From contig NZ_JAATJA010000001.1 in assembly GCF_011927665.1 (NCBI RefSeq), positions 1,698,567-1,762,566 of the forward strand: a DNA stretch of 64,000 nt, read 5' to 3'. Source of the DNA: Desulfobaculum xiamenense (GTDB lineage: Bacteria; Desulfobacterota; Desulfovibrionia; Desulfovibrionales; Desulfovibrionaceae). Of the stretch, positions 16,580-25,940 are shown piece by piece (position 1 is the first letter of the stretch; each line of letters begins with the position of its first letter). Below the pieces are notes generated by a model. That model was not told the DNA's origin and did no database searches. It was given only the letters and a program-made list of their open reading frames with translations. Both the position numbers and the translations under genes were made by a program.

Positions 16580-17673
16580 TCCACTACATCCTCAAACGGC
16601 TCTTGCTCGTGATACCAACGCTGCTGGTCATCCTGACGATCAACTTCTTCGTCATCCAGCTCTGCCCCGGTGGCCCGGTGGAGCAGATGCTCGCGCGGAT
16701 ACAGGGCACCGAACGCTCCGTGCTGGAGCGCACCGGCGGCTCCACGCAGGACGAAATCCGGGTGGTGCAAAGCTCGCTGGACAACATGGGCTCCTATCGC
16801 GGTGCAGACGGGCTGGACCCGGAACTCGTGGACCGCATCCGGAAATTCTACGGCTTCGACAGGCCCATCCTCGAACGCTACTGGAACATGCTGGCAGACT
16901 TCGCCCGCTTCCGCTTCGGCGACAGCCTGTTCAGGGACAAGTCCATTCTTGAGTTGGTCCGCGAGAAGCTCCCGGTGTCGCTGTCCCTCGGCCTGTGGAC
17001 CACGCTCATCTCGTACGTGATTTCCATTCCGCTCGGCATACGCAAGTCCATACGCGCCGGAACGCCCTTCGATGCGTGGACCAGCTTCGCCGTGGTTGCG
17101 GCAAGTGCCGTTCCGACCTTCCTCTTCGCCATCGCGCTGGTCATCCTCTTTGCCGGCGGCAGCTACTGGAACGTCTTTCCGCTACGCGGCCTCGTCTCCC
17201 CAGACTTCGAATCCCTGGACACGATGGGGAAAATCGCCGACTACGCATGGCACATGGCTCTTCCCGTCCTGTCCATGGTCATCGGCAGCTTCGCCGGAAC
17301 CACCCTGCTCACGCGCAACTGCTTCCTCGACGAAATCGGCAGGCAGTACGTCGTGGCCGCGAGGGCCAGAGGGCTCACCGAATCCCGCGTGCTTTACGGA
17401 CACGTCTTCCGTAATGCCATGCTCATCTTCATCGCAGGCTTCCCCGGGGCCTTCATCGGCATGTTCTTCACCGGGTCGCTGCTCATCGAAGTCATCTTCT
17501 CGCTGGACGGGCTGGGCCAGATGGGCTTCGAGGCGACCATGCAGCGGGACTATCCGCTGATGTTCGCCACCCTCTACATCTCCACGCTGCTCGGGCTGGT
17601 CGTAAAAGTTGTGAGCGACCTGACGTATTCCCTTGTGGACCCGCGCATCGACTTCCAATCCGTCAACCAGTGA
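16576..17673 (+). CDS. yejB: Oligopeptide-type ABC permease, YejB-like
   Basis: The 365-residue inner-membrane protein starts [36 protein letters not shown], the standard first helix and PGGP motif of DppB/YejB permeases. It carries the YejB-type insert around residues 35-75 and the EAA loop [35 protein letters not shown]. Length equals E. coli YejB (about 364). The gene overlaps yejA by four bases and is itself overlapped by the next permease. Confidence 0.92.
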   Translation: [365 protein letters not shown]

Positions 17674-18719
17674 GACCACACATGCAGCGCCCCCGCCTCG
17701 GCGAAATCGGCAGAATCCGCTGGGCCACCTTCCGCGACAACGCACGCGGCTACTGGGCCCTCATCATCTTTCTCGCACTCTTCGGCCTCAGCCTGTGCGC
17801 GGAGCTCATCGCCAACGACAGGCCGCTTCTGCTCATGCACCGTGGCAGCCTCTACGCGCCCATCCTGTGCGACTATCCTGAAACGACGTTCGGCGGGGCC
17901 TTCGAGACACCTGCGGACTACCGCGATCCCGCCGTCCGCGAACGCATCGAAACCGAGGGCTGGATGCTGTGGCCCCCCATCCGCTACGGCTACGCCACGG
18001 TCAATCGGGAAATCGCCACCCCATTCCCCACGCCGCCCACCCGCGACAACATCCTCGGCACGGACGACAGCGGACGAGACGTCTTCGCGCGTCTGCTTTA
18101 CGGCTTCAGGCTCTCCGTGCTCTTCGGCCTTGCACTGGCGGCTTTCGGGTCCATCATCGGCGTCTGCGTCGGCGCGACATTCGGCTACTATGGCGGCTGG
18201 CTCGACATCGCGGGCCAACGCTTCATGGAGGTCTGGGGCGGCCTGCCGCTGACCTATCTGCTCATCATCCTCGCCAGCTTCGTGGAGCCGACATTCTGGA
18301 TGCTCCTCGGCATCATGCTGCTGTTTAGCTGGATGGGACTGGTTGACATCGTGCGGGCGGAATTTCTGCGTGGGCGCAACCTCTGCTACGTTCAGGCCGC
18401 ACGTGCCCTCGGCGTCACGGACAGGGTGATCATGTTCCGGCACATCCTGCCCAACGCCATGGTCGCCACCATCACCTTCCTGCCATTCATCCTCAACGGC
18501 TCAATCACCACGCTCACCTCACTGGACTTCCTCGGCTTCGGCCTGCCGCCGGACTCCCCGGCCCTCGGCGAACTCCTCGCGCAGGGCAAGGCCAACATCC
18601 AGGCCCCATGGATCGGACTCTCAGCCTTCGCCGTCCTTGGCGGGCTGCTCATGCTCCTCGTCTTCATCGGCGAAGCCGTGCGCGACGCCTTCGACCCCAA
18701 CCGCGCGCAGGCCCGCTGA
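17670..18719 (+). CDS. yejE: Oligopeptide-type ABC permease, YejE-like
   Basis: The 349-residue permease has an N-terminal cytoplasmic stretch and first helix (ALIIFLALFGLSLCAELIAN), the YejE-type periplasmic segment (LLLMHRGSLYAPILCDYPETTFGG), DDSGRDVFARLLYGFRLS, and the EAA loop EFLRGRNLCYVQAARALGVTDRVIMFRHILPNA. The GTG at 17670 overlaps the yejB stop by four bases; an ATG at 17682 is an alternative. The usual fourth gene, the ATPase yejF, is absent: a hairpin and the CRISPR array follow instead, so an ATPase must come from elsewhere or the transporter is incomplete. Confidence 0.9.
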   Translation: MRPHMQRPRLGEIGRIRWATFRDNARGYWALIIFLALFGLSLCAELIANDRPLLLMHRGSLYAPILCDYPETTFGGAFETPADYRDPAVRERIETEGWMLWPPIRYGYATVNREIATPFPTPPTRDNILGTDDSGRDVFARLLYGFRLSVLFGLALAAFGSIIGVCVGATFGYYGGWLDIAGQRFMEVWGGLPLTYLLIILASFVEPTFWMLLGIMLLFSWMGLVDIVRAEFLRGRNLCYVQAARALGVTDRVIMFRHILPNAMVATITFLPFILNGSITTLTSLDFLGFGLPPDSPALGELLAQGKANIQAPWIGLSAFAVLGGLLMLLVFIGEAVRDAFDPNRAQAR

Positions 18720-18726
18720 AACGACC

Positions 18727-18757
18727 GGGCGCGGCTGAGCGACACTCAACCGCGCCC
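18727..18757 (+). terminator. Stem-loop after yejE-like gene
   Basis: GGGCGCGG pairs with CCGCGCCC and TGAG with CTCA around a C-A mismatch, closing a five-base loop eight bases after the stop. No T-run follows, so it may be a weak or Rho-assisted end of the uptake operon. Confidence 0.5.
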
Positions 18758-18816
18758 ACAGCGCACCCCACGCCTCGCGCCCGTTCGATGGGCGACGCGT
18801 CCCCCTCGGGACATTC

Positions 18817-19699
18817 TCATGCGGCCCCGCGCGTGCGGGGAACACGGCAACATCGCCGCCGACACGTTTTCCGAATCCGGTTCATCCCCGCGCGTGCGGG
18901 GAACACAATGCAGAGCAGACGTTGCATTGCTGGTGTCTAGGTTCATCCCCGCGCGTGCGGGGAACACCACCTTTGGGAAATTCAGACTTTCATATTCAAC
19001 GGTTCATCCCCGCGCGTGCGGGGAACACCCCTGCCGCCCAAAAGAAGCCACTTCACACCCCGGTTCATCCCCGCGCGTGCGGGGAACACTTACAGAATTC
19101 TCCGCCCGGTCCCGAAAACGTCGGTTCATCCCCGCGCGTGCGGGGAACACAGGTCTGATGCAGTGCCCAGTTGCGCGACCGTCGGTTCATCCCCGCGCGT
19201 GCGGGGAACACGTACGGCCGCATCCAACTGCGGATACAGCCCACGGTTCATCCCCGCGCGTGCGGGGAACACTACCACCGATGCACAGGAAAATTCGACG
19301 GGACCGGTTCATCCCCGCGCGTGCGGGGAACACACCCTGGGGCTGATTCTTGGTCAGGGGGTGTTCGGTTCATCCCCGCGCGTGCGGGGAACACTGGGGC
19401 AATGCCCTTCTCTCTGCCTCTATGGCCGGTTCATCCCCGCGCGTGCGGGGAACACTCTTTCGCCTTCAAGATAAACTGACCGGGATCCGGTTCATCCCCG
19501 CGCGTGCGGGGAACACTCTGGGTCTGGCTCCGGAGTCGGCCCAAATCTCGGTTCATCCCCGCGCGTGCGGGGAACACGGACTTCCGGAATGTCGCGGGCG
19601 ATGATCATCCGGTTCATCCCCGCGCGTGCGGGGAACACTTCCCACTGCTCATATAGCCGTTCAGGAATGTCGGTTCATCCCCGCGCGTGCGGGGAACAC
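18817..19699 (-). CRISPR. Type I-E CRISPR array 1 (15 repeats, 14 spacers)
   Basis: Fourteen near-identical 29-base repeats (GGTTCATCCCCGCG-CGTG-CGGGGAACAC on the plus strand, preceded by C) recur every 61 bases with 32-base spacers. A fifteenth, 18817-18845, is degenerate over its first half and marks the old, leader-distal end. By comparison with E. coli repeats (GAGTTCCCCGCG...), transcription is on the minus strand with the leader at the right, next to cas2. The repeat hairpin arms CCCCGC/GCGGGG are what Cas6e cleaves. The repeats differ from array 2 at two loop positions. Spacers are mostly GC-rich. Confidence 0.98.
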
Positions 19700-20976
<1,277 letters not shown>

Positions 20977-21049
20977 GGCTTCGCTCCTTTCGATTTGGCC
21001 TGCATCGTGGAGAATTCCCCCGCAGGACTCGACCTTCAAAGGCCTCTCG

Positions 21050-21754
21050 TCATGCTCGACGAATCAGCAGCAACCCGCAGCCAAAGGCCTTGGCCGGGCC
21101 AATCCCCTCGTATAGAGCACGAGTCAGCGCCTCGGGGTCCGTCACTGTGGCAAATCCTCGAAGGTCCACCGTGGCGACCGTCACCCGCCCCCCGCCCTTG
21201 GGCTTGCGGAAGGTGTCATATTCATAGCGTTCAACCACGAGGTTCATCCCCGCCCCGCGCCAACCTTCGGCCCGTTCGACATCGAACCCGAACCCGGCGC
21301 TACGCTGCGCCAGCCACGCTTCGATGGCCTCCTCGGCCAATTCCTGACGGGTGGGGAGCTTGTCCTTTGCAACCCCCTCGCTCATCATGCGCATCCGCAG
21401 ATCCTGCACGATGTCGTAGCGCACCTGCCGCCCGTTCTCGTCATGAATCTTGCGGACAGGATTCACGCGCAAGGAGAAGAGCACGCGCTCTCCCGCGTCG
21501 ACCCGAGGCGCATATTCCTTCACGTCAACACGTCGGATCAGTCCAGACTCCACGGGCGGACGTTTCGACACAGCGAGGTAGGCCACGTCGCCAGCCCCCG
21601 CTCCACGCGCCCCATCCGTTTCGATCCGGCGAAACAGGAAGTCCCGCCTGCGCTCCGGTCCGTCGGAAAAGACCTTCCACAGCGCCTGATGCTCGTCATA
21701 GAGGTGGTTGCGAATCAACGCCCTCGGGTCGAAGACGATTCTGCTCATATACAT
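21050..21754 (-). CDS. cas6e: CRISPR pre-crRNA endonuclease Cas6e (CasE)
   Basis: The 234-residue protein MYMSRIVFDPRAL has the Cas6e layout of two ferredoxin-like folds. It ends with the glycine-rich loop IGPAKAFGCGLLLIRRA that binds the repeat hairpin. It cleaves below the repeat stem and stays bound to the crRNA 3' end in Cascade. GAGGGG, overlapping the cas5e stop, serves as ribosome binding site, so translation is coupled. Curiously, the gene contains the 13-mer GGTTCATCCCCGC at 21241-21253, identical to the start of the CRISPR repeats. Confidence 0.95.
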   Translation of the reverse strand: MYMSRIVFDPRALIRNHLYDEHQALWKVFSDGPERRRDFLFRRIETDGARGAGAGDVAYLAVSKRPPVESGLIRRVDVKEYAPRVDAGERVLFSLRVNPVRKIHDENGRQVRYDIVQDLRMRMMSEGVAKDKLPTRQELAEEAIEAWLAQRSAGFGFDVERAEGWRGAGMNLVVERYEYDTFRKPKGGGRVTVATVDLRGFATVTDPEALTRALYEGIGPAKAFGCGLLLIRRA

Positions 21755-21760
21755 GATGCG

Positions 21761-22492
21761 CTACCCCTCGCCATGCTGGTTGATGCGGAAAAGCTGCTCG
21801 GCGCGCACGTCGAAGCGCCGCGTGGCCGGGGCTAGCATCCTGTCACGCACGGTGAAGACCTGCTCTGGCACGCCGTCAACGCCGCCCGGATCGGTAAAGA
21901 CATCGCGCGAATCCCGCGCCTTCACCCGACTAAGAACCTCCGGGACATAGCCGTAGAGGGCAAATGCCGCCCCCGCTTCGTCAGCCTCGATCACCTGCGG
22001 AACGAACGGTGCGGCAACGCAACTCTTGCGCCCGAGGTACGGCGTGAACCGTGGCCGCATGAGCGCATCGCGCATTTGCTCCACGCTCCACGGCGCACCC
22101 TCCTCCGCCCAGACGCATGCCGTGAAGCACGCGTCCGCGACGTATTCGCGCGTCGAGAGGATGGTGTTCAATTCCTCGAACGGTTCGAGCTTCTGGACCA
22201 GTTCGTCCCTGCGGCAGTAGAACTCGCGCTTCGACTTCTGCCCCGGAGTCTGCACGGTGTGATAGTCGAGCATACGCACGCCGGGCGCGTCCACCCGGAC
22301 GGCTACGCCATACCCCTCATGCAATGCGCCAAGGCGCGAAGTTTCATCCCTACGAACACCCAGCGCCGCGGCCAGCAGCCCGAGAATGCCGGAACGTGTG
22401 GGATGGCCGGACACGGGGCGCACTTCGCCCACGGCCACGGTTCCCCACGCCTGCAACGGGCCATGGAGTGTAAAGACCAAATGCCTACGCAT
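21761..22492 (-). CDS. cas5e: CRISPR Cascade subunit Cas5e (CasD)
   Basis: The 243-residue RAMP protein starts MRRHLVFTLHGPLQAWGTVAVGEVRPVSGHPTRSGILGLLAAALG, the classic Cas5e opening (GPLQAWG, PTRSG.LGLL). It caps the 5' handle of the crRNA in Cascade. It starts three bases after the cas7e stop and ends six bases before cas6e, within a compact cas8e-to-cas2 operon. Confidence 0.96.
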   Translation of the reverse strand: MRRHLVFTLHGPLQAWGTVAVGEVRPVSGHPTRSGILGLLAAALGVRRDETSRLGALHEGYGVAVRVDAPGVRMLDYHTVQTPGQKSKREFYCRRDELVQKLEPFEELNTILSTREYVADACFTACVWAEEGAPWSVEQMRDALMRPRFTPYLGRKSCVAAPFVPQVIEADEAGAAFALYGYVPEVLSRVKARDSRDVFTDPGGVDGVPEQVFTVRDRMLAPATRRFDVRAEQLFRINQHGEG

Positions 22493-22495
22493 GGC

Positions 22496-23659
22496 CTACT
22501 CCGTGATGAAATTGCAGATTTCGTCCAGCGAGCCGACTCCTTTGGGAACATTGAACGACGCGGATTCAGTCTGGAAGCCGTAGACCTTGCCATAGTTCTC
22601 GCGCAGGGTGGTGAGTTCGGTCACGGCACGGTTAAAGAGATTTTTCCTTTCAGAATCAGCACATCCTGAATAGTTGACGGCTTCCACCTCCGGCTTGAAA
22701 TCAAGCGGCTCCAGATACGCGGCGGCCAGCGTACGCGGCTGGATGTCCCCCCGCTCGGCAAGGCAGTAGGACGCGTAGGAGCGAGAGGCATAGCTGTTCT
22801 GCTTGCCCGTGGGGCTGATCATGCAGCAGGCCTTGGTCAGCGCCCGCACGGCGCGCTCCGCCAATTCCTCGTTGCCGTTCAGGTTCCGCACGAGCAATTC
22901 CGTGTCGATGCAGATGTAATGATAAAACAGGCCCGCACCATATTCCGAGACACCCATGTGCCCCGCTCCGGTGCTGTCGCGATTGAGATCGTCCACTGCC
23001 GTGAAGAAATCGTCCTCGACCTCCACGGAATGCACGGTCATGGGATGACCAACCTGCACAGCGGCCTCGATGTTGAAAGGCTTGTTCTTGGCCAGCATGC
23101 GTCCAAACAACGCAATATCAACGGCCATATTGTCCCGACGCAGGAGTTCAAGGGCGTCCTTCTCGGGCGTCTTGCCGCTCTCCCGGCATTCCTCGACCAA
23201 CGCGGCAATCCCCGCAAGCTCCGCGCGGGACAAGTGAGCAAGCGGCTCTTTCTCCAATTCCGCCTTGGCCTTGGCTTCTTCGTCCTTTTTGCCCTTCTCG
23301 GCGCTCTTGTTGGCACGAAACACGCCAGCGATGGCGCGCGCGATTTCACGGGCAGCCTTGTCCTTGATGGTCGGCAGGCTACCGCCCGACGCGCCCTCCA
23401 TGGCATCACCGAAGCCCACGCCCGTCGTCAGCGCCTGATGCACGTAGATGCCGATGCTTTTTGTCCGCACGCCAATCTCGGCTCCAAGTTCCTGCTGGAA
23501 AAGCTCCGACGTGCGCCACGCACGCTTCACACTCTGCGAAGAAATCCGCAGGCGCTGGGAATTGCCCATGACGACGGTCTTCGGACGGCCGAGGTCGTCA
23601 CGGTTCAAATTGGAGGCCGGGTAGCTGGTCAAAACATGAAGCTGAATATATTTCTGCAT
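22496..23659 (-). CDS. cas7e: CRISPR Cascade backbone subunit Cas7e (CasC/Cse4)
   Basis: The 387-residue protein starts MQKYIQLHVLTSYPASNLNRDDLGRPKTVVMGN, diagnostic for Cas7e, with RISSQSVKRAWR following. Six copies form the helical crRNA-binding backbone of Cascade. A charged segment (NKSAEKGKKDEEAKAKAELEKEPLAHL, about residues 128-155) corresponds to the variable thumb/linker region. The start follows CTCAAGGAGAACGATC. It lies 26 bases after cse2. Confidence 0.96.
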   Translation of the reverse strand: MQKYIQLHVLTSYPASNLNRDDLGRPKTVVMGNSQRLRISSQSVKRAWRTSELFQQELGAEIGVRTKSIGIYVHQALTTGVGFGDAMEGASGGSLPTIKDKAAREIARAIAGVFRANKSAEKGKKDEEAKAKAELEKEPLAHLSRAELAGIAALVEECRESGKTPEKDALELLRRDNMAVDIALFGRMLAKNKPFNIEAAVQVGHPMTVHSVEVEDDFFTAVDDLNRDSTGAGHMGVSEYGAGLFYHYICIDTELLVRNLNGNEELAERAVRALTKACCMISPTGKQNSYASRSYASYCLAERGDIQPRTLAAAYLEPLDFKPEVEAVNYSGCADSERKNLFNRAVTELTTLRENYGKVYGFQTESASFNVPKGVGSLDEICNFITE

Positions 23660-23685
23660 GATCGTTCTCCTTGAGATATGTCGAA

Positions 23686-24177
23686 CTACTGCTGCTGAAC
23701 CGAATAATATTCCCGCGCCCATGCGCGCCGCGTCATGTCATTCCAAAACACGACGCTCTTCAGAACGCTTTGCGCGTTGCACTGTCCGTCAAGTTGCTTG
23801 ACCAACCGGCACAGGCCAAGGGCCAGCCCGTCCCTGTCGCGGATGGCCAGAAGCCTTCGGAAGCGTGCATCGCGCACCAGCTCGCTTCCCTTGTCGGACT
23901 GCGCCATGAGCCGGGGCAGGCTCGTATCGGAAAGTCGCTTGGCACAGGCAAGCACCACGACGGCTGGCGCAATGTTTTCCCAGTCGCGGTCATCGAGATT
24001 GAACCCGCGCGTTTTCAGAAAGCGCACGAAGCCTCTGTGGTATTCCGGGAGCAGAGATGCATCACCGGGCTTTCCGGCACAACGCCGCAAGGCTGCCCGC
24101 TGCCCACGATCATCTTCCAGACTTTCCCACCATTCGCTGATGGCGGTCATGAATGCGTCATCCTTGAAGGGAATCAT
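23686..24177 (-). CDS. cse2: CRISPR Cascade small subunit Cse2 (CasB/Cas11e)
   Basis: The 163-residue, mostly helical protein starts MIPFKDDAFMTAISEWWESLEDDRGQRAALRRC and includes LPRLMAQSDKGSELVRDARFRRLLA, typical of Cse2. Two copies stabilise the target strand in Cascade. The ATG overlaps the cas8e stop by four bases, which fixes the start. Confidence 0.94.
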   Translation of the reverse strand: MIPFKDDAFMTAISEWWESLEDDRGQRAALRRCAGKPGDASLLPEYHRGFVRFLKTRGFNLDDRDWENIAPAVVVLACAKRLSDTSLPRLMAQSDKGSELVRDARFRRLLAIRDRDGLALGLCRLVKQLDGQCNAQSVLKSVVFWNDMTRRAWAREYYSVQQQ

Positions 24178-25778
24178 CTCGCACCTCCTCTTTCGGGAAG
24201 CTCCAGTATCTTGCGCAAGGCCTTGTCGTTGAAGGCCCACAGTTTTCGGCTTGCATCGCATACTCGGCGGATGCGCTCCGGCAAAACACGGCCGGATTCC
24301 GCAAGGCCATGGAAGATATCCTGAGCGGTCCGGCACAGATGGTCGCGCCACGCGTCCTTGACGCGATCCTCGTCCTTCTGTCCCTCACTTCTCGCGGCGT
24401 CCTTGGCCAATTCGTAGAACCGCGCCTCGGTCCGACTCCAGAGTTCAGCCTGCGCATTGGCGAAAACGGTTTTGTCCACCGAGGCCTGCTTGTGTCCGGC
24501 CTCGTTGACCAGCGCTTCCTTGAGCATGCCCGCCAGATTCATCCTCGCCTTGTCCGCAGCCGCCACCATCATTTCGATGCAGCCACGGAAATCCGCTAGC
24601 CGATCTTCCGCCACCGGATAGACCGGGAACGTGGATTCGCACCACTGGCGGGCCTTCATGTTGTCCATGTCGTACCCGGCGACATTCACACCGAGATGTA
24701 GCGCGTCATTCAAGGACTCGTGAACATGAGCCACGTTGGCCGAGCGCCTGATGCCCTTTGCAGTCAACTGGTCGTAGACCACACCCAGCCAGTGGCCGTA
24801 GCCTGTAACATTGGCGGAGCCTTTGATGGACAGGGGCGGCTTGTCGTTCTGATCGCGATAGGGCGTCAGCGGATGCTGCCATGTCGGGCCATAATTCGTG
24901 CCTCCCTTCCGGGCATACATCCGGCGAACCATCCTCGCGGACTGCGCACCGCAGACATCACAGACCTCGCCGGATTCAGCATCCTCCGGCACGAGCACAA
25001 CCCGGCGAGGCATGCCCCAGTAGGCCTGAAGCCAATGTACGTCCTCCGGATGGGTTTGCTCTCCCCCCTCACTGGTGCGGGTCGGAGCCGCCCACGGATA
25101 GACCACCCCGGCCAACTCCGTTGGTGCGGGTTGCACGCTCGCGGCACGAGTCTGCAAGCACAACACGTTGAGCCAGAGCTTTTCCCAGAGCGTTGACGCC
25201 GAGCCGTCGTCACGAACCATGTCGACCATGGTTGAGAGCGGTCCGCCGCCGCGAAGTGAGGTCCGAATCCCAGCGCCTCCGGCCGGGGCGAAGGCCTGCA
25301 TCGTGAAGAGGGCCATGGCGGCGCAGGCAGGACACAACGCGTTGACGCGCCCACGCTTGACGAAGAAATCGCCGTTATTCTTGAGGGTGTTTTCGCCGGG
25401 GGAATCAATGAGCAAGGCGGAGATGTCGGAAAAATCCTTCGCCTTGGCGGGAGCTTCGAGCGTCAGGTCCTGCAAGAAGAGCGGACGTTGCCCAAAGAGT
25501 TCAAAGAATGGCACATGCGGGCGCATGGCCTGACGCAGTTCGTCCGGCGATGGTGGCTGGCGCAATTGAGCCAGCCAATCCTTGCGTCTCGCTGGAGGCC
25601 GCACTGTCTGTAGAAGTCCCACAAGGAACTCCATCATGGCCGCCCTGAAATCCGGCCGGGGCACATGAAGCGCCACGGGAAGCGACCCCCCCGCAGCAAT
25701 CTCCCACGGCGCAATCACGCCCTGTGTCCCATCGGCGCGGATTACGGGAAGCCATCGTTCTTCAAGCAGATTGAACAT
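24174..25778 (-). CDS. cas8e: CRISPR Cascade large subunit Cas8e (CasA/Cse1)
   Basis: The 534-residue protein starts MFNLLEERWLPVIRADG, typical of Cse1. It includes FFVKRGRVNALCPACAAMALFTMQAFAPAGGAGIRTSLRGGGPLST, the region that carries the PAM-sensing loop and Zn-type cysteines, and CDVCGAQSARMV. It recognises the PAM and recruits Cas3. The ATG follows GGAGAAACCCC. In most I-E loci cas3 lies directly upstream; here a 48-repeat array separates the two genes. The 162 bases between array and gene must hold its promoter unless it relies on read-through; I see no convincing -35/-10 pair there. Confidence 0.95.
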   Translation of the reverse strand: MFNLLEERWLPVIRADGTQGVIAPWEIAAGGSLPVALHVPRPDFRAAMMEFLVGLLQTVRPPARRKDWLAQLRQPPSPDELRQAMRPHVPFFELFGQRPLFLQDLTLEAPAKAKDFSDISALLIDSPGENTLKNNGDFFVKRGRVNALCPACAAMALFTMQAFAPAGGAGIRTSLRGGGPLSTMVDMVRDDGSASTLWEKLWLNVLCLQTRAASVQPAPTELAGVVYPWAAPTRTSEGGEQTHPEDVHWLQAYWGMPRRVVLVPEDAESGEVCDVCGAQSARMVRRMYARKGGTNYGPTWQHPLTPYRDQNDKPPLSIKGSANVTGYGHWLGVVYDQLTAKGIRRSANVAHVHESLNDALHLGVNVAGYDMDNMKARQWCESTFPVYPVAEDRLADFRGCIEMMVAAADKARMNLAGMLKEALVNEAGHKQASVDKTVFANAQAELWSRTEARFYELAKDAARSEGQKDEDRVKDAWRDHLCRTAQDIFHGLAESGRVLPERIRRVCDASRKLWAFNDKALRKILELPERGGAR

Positions 25779-25940
25779 GGGGTTTCTCCATGGATCTCAA
25801 TTGAGTGCAAATTGATTTCCGTTACCCCTGTTCAAAGGAAAAGGAAAGTCTATCCGAAAGCACAAAAAACAATATCAGAATATCTACCTCCAATACTCTC
25901 TCGGAGGCTCACAAAAAGTCACCCAGCAAATCACAGAAGC

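Noticed and set aside
18819..19604. Open frames across CRISPR array 1 encoding repeated FIPARAGNT / HPRACGEH / SSPRVRGT peptides
   Set aside because: They are translations of the 29-base CRISPR repeat in its frames, a well-known annotation artefact; no start signals and perfect 61-base periodicity.
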